Source: Cryobacterium sp. MP_M3
Lineage (GTDB): Bacteria > Actinomycetota > Actinomycetes > Actinomycetales > Microbacteriaceae
NCBI RefSeq assembly: GCF_015752155.1
Contig: NZ_JADOVI010000004.1
Location: 124,001 to 188,000, forward strand
DNA: 64,000 nt
Reading direction: 5' to 3'
This document shows positions 33,499 to 42,081 of the stretch, piece by piece. Each line of letters starts with the position of its first letter. Position 1 is the stretch's first letter. Position numbers and translations under genes: made by a program. The notes beneath the pieces were generated by a model. The model saw only the letters and a program-made list of their open reading frames with translations. It did not search any database and had not been told where the DNA came from.

Positions 33499-34722
33499 TC
33501 AGGCCCCGGCCGGACTCGTCGTCTCCGGTGGCCGTTCTTCATCGAACGGCACCGCGAACGCCCAGTCCGGCAGGTGCCCTGAGGACACGAGCGTGTCCAG
33601 CAGGTCCGCCATGCCGTAGCGAGGGTCGACGGCCAGCGCCCGGTCGACGAAGATGCCCGCCACCGAACCGCGGCCCATCGCCCAGGACAACCAGGCGAGC
33701 ATGCAATACGGGGCAGGCCTGGCCCGGCGAGGGGCCAGGGCCACCACGGTCAGCAGCAACCGCACCGCCCGTTCGATGCGGTCGGGGTCCGGCCGCACGG
33801 TTGTCAGCCCGAGCATCAGGTCGCTCGTCTGTTTCGCGTCGGGTTCGTCGTCGCCGTTCCGCTCCCGCTCGGCCCGCACGATGTCATCCATGCTCTGCCC
33901 CGTGGCGCCCTGGATGGCCGCGTAGCGCAGGTTGAGCGCGTGGGTGAGTGCGCCGACCGTCTCGCCGAACGCGAACTGCAGCATCATCTGGTCCCGGCAG
34001 GCAGGCCCCTGCAGCAGGAAGAGCAGCGCCGCCACGTCATCGGGATCGAGGGCTCCGGGATCCCAGTCCAGGGCCGCCTCCGCTGTGGCCACGGGATCGA
34101 GGATGTCGCCGACCATCGCGAGCAACTCGGGAACGGTCTCCTCCTTCCCGCCGAGCTTCTGGTAGCGGGCCAGCCGACGGCCGACCCGCTCCCGCGCGGC
34201 GAGGTCGACACGGGGCAGGTCGGCCCGGCTGCGCAGGCTGGCCAGGTCACAGCGGGCCTCGGCGGGGATGGCCCGCTGCACCTCCGATCCGGCGATGTCC
34301 GCCAGCGGATGCCCGCCGGCCGGGCAGGACTGGTCACGGTACGACCCCCAGCCGTCGCTCGCGACGCAGAGAGCGTCGCGCACGAGGAAGCCGGAGAGCT
34401 CCGCCCGGGCACACACGGTTTCGGCGAACCGCTCCGCCGGCAACCCGGCCACCGACGCGAAGGACTCCTCCGTGTAGACCACCGGCACGACAGCGTCCAC
34501 CCCGGGAATCCGGCACAGCGTGCCGACGAGGGTGGACGCGATTCTCCGCAGCACCGTGCGGGATGCCCCGGCCGCCGGCAAGTTGAAGCGCATGGCACCG
34601 CAGGTGCGGTTGCCCCGGAACGCCACGAGCACCATGCTCCGTTCCGGCTGGAATCCGACGAGTTGCGGCACGAGCGCGAGGAAGTCATACGCTTCCCTGG
34701 TCTTGACGATTGTCCTGTTCAT
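33499..34722 (-). CDS. DUF4192 domain protein
   Basis: A 407-residue protein of the actinobacterial family DUF4192, function unknown. The family's first half is seen in FLALVPQLVGFQPERSMVLVAF (about 14-35), and a second part with WLSWAMGRGSVAGIFVDRAL near the C-terminus. No catalytic motif, membrane helix or signal is visible. ATG 34722 (MNRTIVKTREAYDF) is favoured over the longer extension because the domain starts at once. It is convergent with the aminotransferase gene and divergent from the MarP-like gene over 187 bases. Confidence 0.85.
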   Translation of the reverse strand: MNRTIVKTREAYDFLALVPQLVGFQPERSMVLVAFRGNRTCGAMRFNLPAAGASRTVLRRIASTLVGTLCRIPGVDAVVPVVYTEESFASVAGLPAERFAETVCARAELSGFLVRDALCVASDGWGSYRDQSCPAGGHPLADIAGSEVQRAIPAEARCDLASLRSRADLPRVDLAARERVGRRLARYQKLGGKEETVPELLAMVGDILDPVATAEAALDWDPGALDPDDVAALLFLLQGPACRDQMMLQFAFGETVGALTHALNLRYAAIQGATGQSMDDIVRAERERNGDDEPDAKQTSDLMLGLTTVRPDPDRIERAVRLLLTVVALAPRRARPAPYCMLAWLSWAMGRGSVAGIFVDRALAVDPRYGMADLLDTLVSSGHLPDWAFAVPFDEERPPETTSPAGA

Positions 34723-34909
34723 GCGGCAACCCTCGCCTTTCGGGCGGCGCTGCGGGCACCTGCGCCGCAGTCGGTGGACAACCGGACCTTCCGGGTGCCT
34801 GTGGATGACTCCCGCGAATGAGGCGATGGCGCGGCGGCACCGTACTCTTGACGAAGAGATGCGGCCGATGCGGAAACGCCGGGCACCGACGAAAGCGCAG
34901 GGTCCACGA

Positions 34910-36091
34910 ATGCCGGGTTCAACGATTGTTGACATCCTCCTGGTCCTGCTGCTGGTGAGCTATCTCGCCTCGGGCTTCCGCAGCGGCCTGATCGGCAGCC
35001 TCAGCAGTATCGCCGGGCTCATCGCCGGTGGCGTCGCCGCCTACTTCCTCGTTCCCCTGGTCGGCGCCTGGGTTCCCGCCGCCGAATGGCGCACGGCCGC
35101 CACCCTCGCGACTGCCGGGGTGCTCCTGATCGGCGGACTTTCGCTCGGCAGCTCGATCGGCCGGTCCCTTCGGCCGCACAGCGCCCGCACCAAGCTCCGC
35201 CTGGCAGACCGGATGCTCGGCGCCGGCGCCGCGGTCGTCGCATCCGCCCTCGTCGTGTCGATGCTCGCGTTCAGCATCGGCGGGCTGGGCGTGCCGCTGC
35301 TCTCCCCCGCCATCGCCTCCTCCGGCGTGATCAGGTCGATCGACTCGCTGACCCCCGACCCGCTGAAGTCGTTCCTCGCCCAGCTGCGCTCCGTCGTCGT
35401 CAGCGAAGGGCTCCCCCGGGTGGTCGAGGCCTTCAACGGGCCGATGCCGACCATCCCGCTCGTCTCCGCCGACACCGACGCACTCCTTGCGGCCCGCCAG
35501 TCCGTGATGAAGATCACCGGGACCGCGTACGCCTGCGGGCAGAACCAGTCGGGCAGCGGTTTCGTCATCGCCGAGGACCGCGTGCTCACCAACGCCCACG
35601 TGGTCGCCGGCGTGACCGAACCCGTCGTCGTCACGCCCGGTGGCAACGCCAGGCCGGGCCAGGTCGTCTATTTCGACCCGGTCGTCGACCTGGCCGTCAT
35701 CGCCGTGAGCGGCCTCTCCGCCCCGGCTCTCGCCCTCGGTCCCAACCTCGCCCCGGGCAGCCGTGCCGTCAGCGACGGCTACCCCTACGGCGGCCCGTTC
35801 GATTCCGGGCCGGCGCAGGTCGTCGCCGTGGCCCCGGCGCTCGTCGCCGACATCTACGGCCAGGAACCGGCGCAGCGGCAGCTCTACACGCTCGCCGCGG
35901 ACGTGCAGCACGGTGAATCCGGGGGGCCGCTCCTGAGCGAGGCCGGCCAGGTGGCCGGGGTCATCTTCGCCAAGTCCACCGTCACGAACAACCTCGGCTA
36001 CGCGCTCGCGATGGAGGAAGTCGACCCGGTGGCCGCCCAGGCGGCGGCGCTTTCCGCTCCGGTCTCCTCCGGGGACTGCATCAAGGGCTAG
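34910..36091 (+). CDS. MarP-like membrane serine protease
   Basis: A 393-residue protein from ATG 34910. Four transmembrane helices (about 7-150, CvpA-like) precede an extracytoplasmic trypsin-type domain. The catalytic triad is His in TNAHVVAG, Asp in PVVDLAVIAV and Ser in HGESGGPLL; two Cys (YACGQ and the end SGDC) could form the disulphide known in MarP. Homologues protect actinobacteria against acid and oxidative stress. Upstream in-frame ATGs at 34859 and 34868 would add 14-17 basic residues; a TACTCT hexamer at 34843-34848 puts transcription start near 34855, so the longer form is possible. Stop codons of this gene and the NUDIX gene share CTAG. Confidence 0.88.
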   Translation: MPGSTIVDILLVLLLVSYLASGFRSGLIGSLSSIAGLIAGGVAAYFLVPLVGAWVPAAEWRTAATLATAGVLLIGGLSLGSSIGRSLRPHSARTKLRLADRMLGAGAAVVASALVVSMLAFSIGGLGVPLLSPAIASSGVIRSIDSLTPDPLKSFLAQLRSVVVSEGLPRVVEAFNGPMPTIPLVSADTDALLAARQSVMKITGTAYACGQNQSGSGFVIAEDRVLTNAHVVAGVTEPVVVTPGGNARPGQVVYFDPVVDLAVIAVSGLSAPALALGPNLAPGSRAVSDGYPYGGPFDSGPAQVVAVAPALVADIYGQEPAQRQLYTLAADVQHGESGGPLLSEAGQVAGVIFAKSTVTNNLGYALAMEEVDPVAAQAAALSAPVSSGDCIKG

Positions 36092-36567
36092 CGTCCATTC
36101 CGGCGGCGGAAGACCGCCGGGCCCTGATGGGAGACCGCCAGCTGCAGCCGCTCGGCGTGAGTGCCCGGCAGCGCCGGGAGGGCGTCGAGGGGCCACCACG
36201 CCGCGGCCGTGTTCTCACCATCGGCGGGGTGCGGCTCCCCGCTCACCCACCGGCAGCGGAAGACGAGGTCGAGGTACTGCGCCTGGTCCCCGTTCGCGTA
36301 GCTGAGCGGCTCCCGGGTGAAGACGCCGACGAGGGCTTCGACCTCGGCGACGATGCCGGCCTCCTCGAGGATTTCGCGGGCGGCAGCATCCGCAGGCTCC
36401 TCACCGGGATCGATGACGCCCGCGACGGACGACCAGTGGCCCGTGTCGACGCGGCGCACGAGGAGCACCTCGGCATCCCGCACGACGACAGCGGTGACGC
36501 CGCTCAGCCACAACGGGGCGTGCCCGATGCTCTCGCGGAGGTCGAGGATGAAGTCGGGAGTGGCCAT
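36088..36567 (-). CDS. NUDIX hydrolase
   Basis: A 159-residue protein with the complete Nudix box, GX5EX7REX2EEXG, seen as GVIDPGEEP...REILEEAGI (about 52-74). It should hydrolyse a nucleoside diphosphate linked to another group; the substrate cannot be told. The N-terminal part PDFILDLRESIGHAPLW is common in actinobacterial NUDIX proteins. ATG 36567 is preceded at six bases by TAGGCT, fitting a leaderless message. It converges on the MarP-like gene, with a four-base tail overlap. Confidence 0.92.
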   Translation of the reverse strand: MATPDFILDLRESIGHAPLWLSGVTAVVVRDAEVLLVRRVDTGHWSSVAGVIDPGEEPADAAAREILEEAGIVAEVEALVGVFTREPLSYANGDQAQYLDLVFRCRWVSGEPHPADGENTAAAWWPLDALPALPGTHAERLQLAVSHQGPAVFRRRNGR

Positions 36568-36573
36568 GAAAAG

Positions 36574-36579
36574 AGCCTA
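36574..36579 (-). promoter_or_regulatory. -10 hexamer TAGGCT of the NUDIX gene
   Basis: TAGGCT on the minus strand is followed by CTTTTC and then ATG 36567: six-base spacing, no ribosome site, so a leaderless transcript is expected. No good -35. Confidence 0.5.
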
Positions 36580-36652
36580 GCGGCGGGGTCGCGGTCGTCC
36601 CGGTGGCAAAATGGACAGGTCCCGGTTCGCGGGACCAGACGAAAGGCCAGCA

Positions 36653-37402
36653 ATGACCATCATCGCCGCCGCTGACGGCTCCGCCCTCGGCAACCCCGGT
36701 CCGGCCGGATGGGCGTGGTACGTCAACGACTTCTGCTGGGCTGCCGGCGGGTGGGAGCACGCCACCAACAACCAGGGCGAGCTCAAGGCCGTGCTGGAGT
36801 TGTTCCGGGCGACCGCGCACCTCGACGACGACCTTCTGGTGCTCTGCGACAGCCAGTACGTGATCAACTCGGTGACGAAATGGATGCGCGGCTGGAAGGC
36901 GAAGGGCTGGCGCAAGGCCGACGGTAGGCCCGTGCTGAACCTCGAGCTGCTGCAGGAGATCGACGCCGCGCTGGTCGGACGCAAGTACCGGTTCGAATGG
37001 GTCAAGGGGCACGCGAATCATCCGCTGAACGAGGCCGCCGACAGCCGCGCCCGCGCCGTCTCCGAGGCGTTCCAGCGCAAGGTCCCGTTCAAGCCTGGCC
37101 CGGGGTGGGTGCGAACCGGAGACCTCGTGCCGGCCCCCGACGCCTCGACCGCCGTCGTTCGCAGCACGCCGCCTGGCCGCGGGGCGGCGGACAGGTCCGC
37201 CACCGCGCCGCCGGCCACCAGGCCCGCCGGCCGCCAGGCGCATCCCGAACTCTTCTCGTTCGATGCCACCGGCACCGAGGCGGCCGCCGCACCCGGCCGC
37301 ACGATCTCGCTGACGCTCTCCGTCGACGAGCACGCGCGCCTCGCCGAGCGGGCCGGCCGGCTCGGGGTCAGTTCCGAGGAGCTGCTGCGCGGCCTGATCT
37401 AG
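36653..37402 (+). CDS. Ribonuclease HI with a C-terminal extension
   Basis: A 249-residue protein. The RNase H core (about 1-145) has the DEDD residues: AADGS, NNQGELKAV, LCDSQYV and NEAADSRAR, so it should cut RNA in RNA-DNA hybrids. It is followed by a disordered Pro/Ala/Arg-rich linker (about 146-215) and a 34-residue end, RTISLTLSVDEHARLAERAG and on, whose strand plus two helices resembles a ribbon-helix-helix unit. The extension is not part of standard RNase HI. ATG 36653 has AAAGG upstream. The stop is two bases from the converging sugar-porter gene. Confidence 0.88.
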   Translation: MTIIAAADGSALGNPGPAGWAWYVNDFCWAAGGWEHATNNQGELKAVLELFRATAHLDDDLLVLCDSQYVINSVTKWMRGWKAKGWRKADGRPVLNLELLQEIDAALVGRKYRFEWVKGHANHPLNEAADSRARAVSEAFQRKVPFKPGPGWVRTGDLVPAPDASTAVVRSTPPGRGAADRSATAPPATRPAGRQAHPELFSFDATGTEAAAAPGRTISLTLSVDEHARLAERAGRLGVSSEELLRGLI

Positions 37403-37404
37403 GA

Positions 37405-38892
37405 TCAGGCCCTGACGGGGACCTTCTCCGCGGCGAGCTTCTCCGCGGCGAGCCTCGCGGCGGCCTTCTTCGCCGCGTTCTTCGGCGGCAGCAGGGTGCT
37501 CGCCTCGTCGAGGGACATCCCGTTGGTCTCCGGGATCTTGGTCAGGACGAAGACGAAGGACAGGGCCGCGAACACCGCGTACATCCCGTAGGTCAACGGC
37601 AACGACAGTGCTGCCAGCGGTGGGAACGTGACGGCGACCAGGAAGTTGGCGACCCACTGCGCGGCGGCCGCGATTCCGAGGGCCTTCACGCGGATCGTGT
37701 TCGGGAAGATCTCCCCGAGAAGTACCCAGACCACCGGACCCCACGACGCACCGAAGAAGATGACGAACACGTTGGCCGCGACCAGGGCGATCGGACCCCA
37801 GGCGCCGGGCAGGCTGAGTTCACCGTTTACGGTCACCGCCTGGCTGAACGCGATGGCCATGGTGGCCAGCGACAGGGTCATCCCGATCGAACCGGTCATC
37901 AGGATCGGCCGCCGGCCGATCCGGTCGACGAGGGCGATGGCGACGAAGGTGACCAGGATGTTAGTGAGACCGGTGAACACGGAGATGGTCAGGGAACTGG
38001 ACTCCTCGAAGCCCACCGCTTTCCACAACGTGGTCGAGTAGAAGAAGATCACGTTGATGCCGACGAACTGCTGGAAGACGGACAGGATGATCCCGACCCA
38101 GACGATCGGTCGGAGCCCCAGGGCCTTGCCCCGGAGCGAACCGGACCGGGCGGCGCGTTTGTCGACCGCTATCGACGCCTTGATGTCACGAATCTCACGG
38201 TCCACGTCACCGTTCGGCCAGAGCTTCGCGAAGACGGTGCGGGCCTCGTCCTCGCGTTCCTTGAGCACGAGGAAGCGCGGCGATTCCGGCAGGAGCCTGG
38301 CGATGACGAAGTACACGGCGGCGGGAAGGGCGCAGGCGAGGAACATCCAGCGCCAGGCGTCGAGCCCGAACAGGGACGGTTCGCTGGCGCCGCCGGCGGT
38401 ATTGGCGAAGACCGCGTCGGAGAGCAGCGCCGAGAAGATGCCGATGGTGATGGCGAGTTGCTGGAGCGATCCCAGCCGCCCGCGCATCTGCCGGGGCGAG
38501 ATCTCGGCGATGTACGCCGGAGCGACAACGGAGGCGAGTCCGATTCCGAGGCCGCCGACAATGCGCCAGAGCACAAGGTCGAAGACACCGAACGCGAAGG
38601 CTGATCCAACCGAGCTAATGAAGAACATGATCGAGCCGAGCAGCATGACGGGGATGCGACCGAACCGGTCGCCCACGCTCCCGCCGAGATAGGCACCGCC
38701 CGCGGCGCCGAGCAGCGCGCTCGCCACGGCCAGGCCCGTCAGGGTTGCGTTGAGCGAGTACTCATCCTGAATGGCATTGACGGCGCCATTGATGACCGAC
38801 GCGTCGAACCCGAAGAGGAATCCTCCGAAGGCCCCGGCCACGGCGAGTGCGATGACCTTTCCGTTTGTCGACGGTTGTAGTTTTTGCTTCAT
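37405..38892 (-). CDS. MFS sugar porter
   Basis: A 495-residue inner-membrane transporter with twelve predicted helices. Sugar-porter signatures are present: GFLFGFDASVING at helix 1, GGSVGDRFGRIP between helices 2 and 3, RIVGGLGIGLASVVAPAYIAE, PESPRFLV at the end of the first half, VDRIGRRPIL in the second half and PETNG after helix 12. It is a proton symporter or facilitator for a monosaccharide or polyol, exact substrate unknown. The C-terminus has a Lys/Ala-rich tail. ATG 38892 is chosen since the first helix begins about twelve residues later; its ribosome site is weak. Confidence 0.92.
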   Translation of the reverse strand: MKQKLQPSTNGKVIALAVAGAFGGFLFGFDASVINGAVNAIQDEYSLNATLTGLAVASALLGAAGGAYLGGSVGDRFGRIPVMLLGSIMFFISSVGSAFAFGVFDLVLWRIVGGLGIGLASVVAPAYIAEISPRQMRGRLGSLQQLAITIGIFSALLSDAVFANTAGGASEPSLFGLDAWRWMFLACALPAAVYFVIARLLPESPRFLVLKEREDEARTVFAKLWPNGDVDREIRDIKASIAVDKRAARSGSLRGKALGLRPIVWVGIILSVFQQFVGINVIFFYSTTLWKAVGFEESSSLTISVFTGLTNILVTFVAIALVDRIGRRPILMTGSIGMTLSLATMAIAFSQAVTVNGELSLPGAWGPIALVAANVFVIFFGASWGPVVWVLLGEIFPNTIRVKALGIAAAAQWVANFLVAVTFPPLAALSLPLTYGMYAVFAALSFVFVLTKIPETNGMSLDEASTLLPPKNAAKKAAARLAAEKLAAEKVPVRA

Positions 38893-39037
38893 CTCACGGG
38901 CCCTCAGTTCTGTTTGACAACCTTCCGAGGTTACGCCCGGCGGTCTCTGCCGAAAAAATCGGGCGAACTTTAGCCGATGGCCTGGTGCGGGCGGAACGCC
39001 CACTTCGGGTGACATGCGCGTGTGCTATCCATGACGC

Positions 39038-39859
39038 ATGACGCGATTCCTCGGAGTTGATCTGGCCTGGGCCGAAGGCACGGCCTCCAAACCGGCCAAC
39101 GAGACCGGCCTGGCCTGCATCGACGTAGACGGCCGGGTCCTCGACGCCGGCTGGGCCAGGGGCACCGCGGCCGTGCTCGAGTGGATCGACTCGATGTGGG
39201 AGCCGGGCGCGGTGCTCGCGATCGACGCTCCGCTGGTGGTCAACAATGCTTCCGGGATGCGATTGTGCGAGCGTGAGACCGGCAGTCGTTACGGCGGCTG
39301 GTTCGTCTCCGCGAACGCCTCCAACCTCGCCCGCCCGTGGCAGGGCGGCGTGTCGATCCGTCGCCGGCTCGAGGCATCCGGCTGGACCTACACCGACGGC
39401 CTGTCGCCCGTGGACCCGGCCACCGCCAGTTTCTTCGAGTGCTACCCGTACACGACCCTGGTCGGCGCCGAGGAGTTCGGGTACCACGACAAACGGCCGC
39501 GCTACAAGCGGATGGGGTCGTCCCTCCCTCCCGACCAGCGTCGCGCCGCCCGGGCGATCGTCTGCGACGACCTCATCCAGCGGCTCTGGCGGCTCCAGGC
39601 TGCGACGCCACCCTTGGACCTATCCTCCCACCCGGTGTCGGATGCCCTGATCACCAGCCACTCGCCGCTGCTCGACCGGGCCTACAAGCACCGGGAGGAC
39701 CTGATCGACGCCCTGGTCAGCGCCTGGACCGCGTCGCTCTGGTGGCACCACGGCATCGAGCGCAGCCAGGTGCTCGGAGCGGACGACCAGGCCTCCGCCG
39801 ACGGGCACCGGGCCACGATCATCGCACCGGCCAGGCCGGAGCAGCGCAGGCTGCGCTGA
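39038..39859 (+). CDS. DUF429 domain protein
   Basis: A 273-residue protein of family DUF429, predicted RNase H-like nuclease fold of unknown role. The N-terminal FLGVDLAWAEGT and AIDAPLVV segments carry the Asp residues of that fold; a later segment FFECYPYTTLVG and the C-terminal DALISAWTASLWW-type helix also fit (DLIDALVSAWTASLWW). No signal peptide or membrane helix. TATCCA lies six bases before the ATG, close to the leaderless pattern seen elsewhere but not exact. Confidence 0.82.
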   Translation: MTRFLGVDLAWAEGTASKPANETGLACIDVDGRVLDAGWARGTAAVLEWIDSMWEPGAVLAIDAPLVVNNASGMRLCERETGSRYGGWFVSANASNLARPWQGGVSIRRRLEASGWTYTDGLSPVDPATASFFECYPYTTLVGAEEFGYHDKRPRYKRMGSSLPPDQRRAARAIVCDDLIQRLWRLQAATPPLDLSSHPVSDALITSHSPLLDRAYKHREDLIDALVSAWTASLWWHHGIERSQVLGADDQASADGHRATIIAPARPEQRRLR

Positions 39860-39890
39860 ACCGCGGTGCGCCTGAACACCGCCGGGCGAG

Positions 39891-40181
39891 TCAGCGCACG
39901 GGGAGCCAGCGCCCTTTGACCCGCTCAGTCACCCGCCAGGACTGCGGATCGGCCACCCTGCCGGTGGCCACGAGCACGGCATGCCCGATCCGGAGCGCGT
40001 CGGACGGGCCGTCCGCGCTGAACCGCACGGTGGCCCGGGCCGCACCGGCCACGACGGCCAGGTCGGAGGCCTCCACCGTGGTCAGCACGGCGGCCGCGGC
40101 GGCGGCGGCGGGGAGCACGGCGTGCGGGGCGACTCCGGGCTTGACCGCGCCGATGGTCATTTCGATGCGGAACGAGGGCAT
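39891..40181 (-). CDS. Small unknown protein next to the DUF4255 gene
   Basis: A 96-residue protein without a recognised domain. It begins with a strand-like MPSFRIEMTIGAVKPG, then an Ala-rich helix (PAAAAAAAVLTTVEA) and ends in basic RVKGRWLPVR. No transmembrane segment is convincing. It follows the DUF4255-AAA gene by 15 bases on the same strand but has its own TACGCT hexamer six bases before ATG 40181, inside that gap. Codon use is normal for the window. Function unknown. Confidence 0.6.
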   Translation of the reverse strand: MPSFRIEMTIGAVKPGVAPHAVLPAAAAAAAVLTTVEASDLAVVAGAARATVRFSADGPSDALRIGHAVLVATGRVADPQSWRVTERVKGRWLPVR

Positions 40182-40187
40182 GCTGCC

Positions 40188-40193
40188 AGCGTA
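40188..40193 (-). promoter_or_regulatory. -10 hexamer TACGCT of the small unknown gene
   Basis: TACGCT (minus strand) then GGCAGC and ATG 40181: leaderless spacing. It overlaps the gap after the DUF4255 gene, allowing separate expression. Confidence 0.4.
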
Positions 40194-40196
40194 GGC

Positions 40197-41150
40197 TCAA
40201 CCGGCGTCGCCCGGGTCGCCTTGCCCCTCGGCCGGAAACCGCACCTCGACCCTGGTCCGGTCGGCGAGCTCGTCGCCGGCCGAGTCCCGGATCGCGATGA
40301 TCACGACGCTGGGTGCCTGGCCGAGCCGGTCGAGCACCTGGCCGATCTCGACCTCGGAGTACGGGTCGGCGAGGTCAAGCACCTCCGGTCGCACGCCGAA
40401 CAAGTCCTCGGCCTCGTCGATCAGCAGGACTGCCCCCCGGTGCTCGGCCTGCTCGAACAGCGCGGTGAGATTGCGCTCGGTTTCGTCCATGTCGCGGCTG
40501 ACGATCGAGGCGAGGGGCACGGTCACGAGGGCCTTGCCCAGCTCCTGCGCCACGGATGCCGCTGCGGCCGACTTCGCCGCCGCATCCGTGCCGCTGAACA
40601 CGGCGATCGCTCCTGCCCCGGCGAGTTGCACGACGTCGTGCACCGTGCCGACGACGGCGACCCGTTCGGCCGCGTCGAGGGTGAACGACGCCATCACCCC
40701 GAAGGACAACCGCAGCGGCGCCCCGGAGGCCTGCCAGAGTGCGGTGAGCACCTCGGTGGTCAGGGGCGACGGGGTGAGCCAGACCTGGAGGCTGTCCGCC
40801 GACCCGACCGGCACGGTGAGCACCGGGTGCCGCTCGACCGCGGCCCTGGCGGCGCCGAAGGCCCGGTGGCTCGCGGCATCCGTGTCTCCGTCGTCCGCGG
40901 GGAAGGCGCTGACCAGGTAGTGCAGCTCGGCGATGACCCGGCTCGGGCCGTGCTGGGCGCTGGCCTCGCGGTAGCTGATCAGGCTGTCGCTGTAGAGGAA
41001 CAGGTTCACCGACGCCCCGGTCAGGCCGGTCCGGGCCTCGCCGGGCGCCCGGATGGTCGCTTGCAGCCCGACCGATGGAGAGGCCAGCAACTGCTGGAGC
41101 GCGATGGTGGTCGATGCGATCGCCTGGCCGTAATTTGTCAGTGACGACAT
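40197..41150 (-). CDS. DUF4255 (Pvc16-like) domain fused to a degenerate AAA+ domain
   Basis: A 317-residue protein. Residues 5-160 match the DUF4255/Pvc16 N-terminal domain: VNLFLYSDSL, ELHYLVSAF, HPVLTVPV, LTTEVLTALWQASG and LRLSFGV. This domain is known from caps or tail-terminator parts of contractile injection systems and phage-tail-like particles. Residues 180-305 form an AAA+ like module: Walker A is GTDAAAKS (187-194) with Ala for the conserved Gly, Walker B LLIDEAEDLFG (242-252) is intact, but sensor 1 and an Arg finger are not evident. No sheath, tube, baseplate or spike gene lies nearby. GGACGGA precedes ATG 41150. Confidence 0.78.
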   Translation of the reverse strand: MSSLTNYGQAIASTTIALQQLLASPSVGLQATIRAPGEARTGLTGASVNLFLYSDSLISYREASAQHGPSRVIAELHYLVSAFPADDGDTDAASHRAFGAARAAVERHPVLTVPVGSADSLQVWLTPSPLTTEVLTALWQASGAPLRLSFGVMASFTLDAAERVAVVGTVHDVVQLAGAGAIAVFSGTDAAAKSAAAASVAQELGKALVTVPLASIVSRDMDETERNLTALFEQAEHRGAVLLIDEAEDLFGVRPEVLDLADPYSEVEIGQVLDRLGQAPSVVIIAIRDSAGDELADRTRVEVRFPAEGQGDPGDAG

Positions 41151-41229
41151 GACGACTCCGTCCTCTGGCCGCGGTGAGCCCGCACCCAGTTGTCACGGTA
41201 CTCCGGCGAGGGTTGGAGGTCGACCCTTT

Positions 41230-42081
41230 CTACATCACACTGTCCAGGAATGCCCGCGTGCGCGGGCTCTGCGGGTTGTCGAGCACCTCGGCCGGCGGCC
41301 CCGACTCGACGACGACCCCTCCGTCCATGAAGACCACAACGTCGGCGGCACCCCTGGCGAAGCCGATTTCGTGGGTCACGACGACCATGGTCATTCCGTC
41401 CGCCGCGAGGGTGCGCATCACGTCCAGCACGTCGCCGACGAGTTCGGGATCCAGGGCGCTGGTCGGCTCGTCGAAGAGGAGCAGCTGGGGATCCATCGCG
41501 AGCGCGCGGGCGATCGCGACACGCTGCTGCTGCCCACCGGACAGCTGGGCCGGATACGACTGGGCCAGACTGGCCAGGCCGACGCGGTCGAGAAGTTCGA
41601 GGCCGCGGTCCTTCGCCTTCTGCTTGGAGATCCGGCGCACCCCGATGGGTGCGGCCGTGATGTTCTCGAGGGCGGTCATGTGCGGGAACAGGTTGAAGCG
41701 CTGGAAGACCATGCCGATCCCTCGACGCTGCCTGGCAACCTCGCGTGGGTTCATCTCGAAGATGCGGTCCTTGCGCTGGGCGTAGCCGACGAGTTCACCG
41801 CCGACCGAGATCCGGCCGCCGTCGATGCGCTCGAGGTGGTTGATGCAGCGAAGGAACGTGGACTTTCCCGAACCGGACGGCCCGAGGAGGCACATGACCT
41901 GCCCCGGGTTCACGGCGAGCGAGATGCCCTTCAGCACCTCCACTCCGCCGTAGCTTTTGCGCACTTTGAGGGCGCTGAGCAGTGGTTCGACCGCGACCCC
42001 GAGGGCATCCGGGCCGGAGGCGAGACTCGCGGTTGTCGCTCGCGAGGTCGCCACTGACGTGCCTGGGCCTGGTCCGGTCAT
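41230..42081 (-). CDS. Polar amino-acid ABC transporter ATP-binding protein
   Basis: A 283-residue ATPase of the GlnQ/HisP group. Walker A LGPSGSGKSTFLRC (about 55-68), signature [14 protein letters not shown], Walker B LLLFDEPTSALDPE and the H-loop VTHEIGFARG are complete. A 25-residue N-terminal extension precedes the domain. Its ATG overlaps the permease stop by four bases. Last gene of the five-gene operon with permease, binding protein, racemase-type enzyme and GNAT. Confidence 0.92.
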   Translation of the reverse strand: MTGPGPGTSVATSRATTASLASGPDALGVAVEPLLSALKVRKSYGGVEVLKGISLAVNPGQVMCLLGPSGSGKSTFLRCINHLERIDGGRISVGGELVGYAQRKDRIFEMNPREVARQRRGIGMVFQRFNLFPHMTALENITAAPIGVRRISKQKAKDRGLELLDRVGLASLAQSYPAQLSGGQQQRVAIARALAMDPQLLLFDEPTSALDPELVGDVLDVMRTLAADGMTMVVVTHEIGFARGAADVVVFMDGGVVVESGPPAEVLDNPQSPRTRAFLDSVM

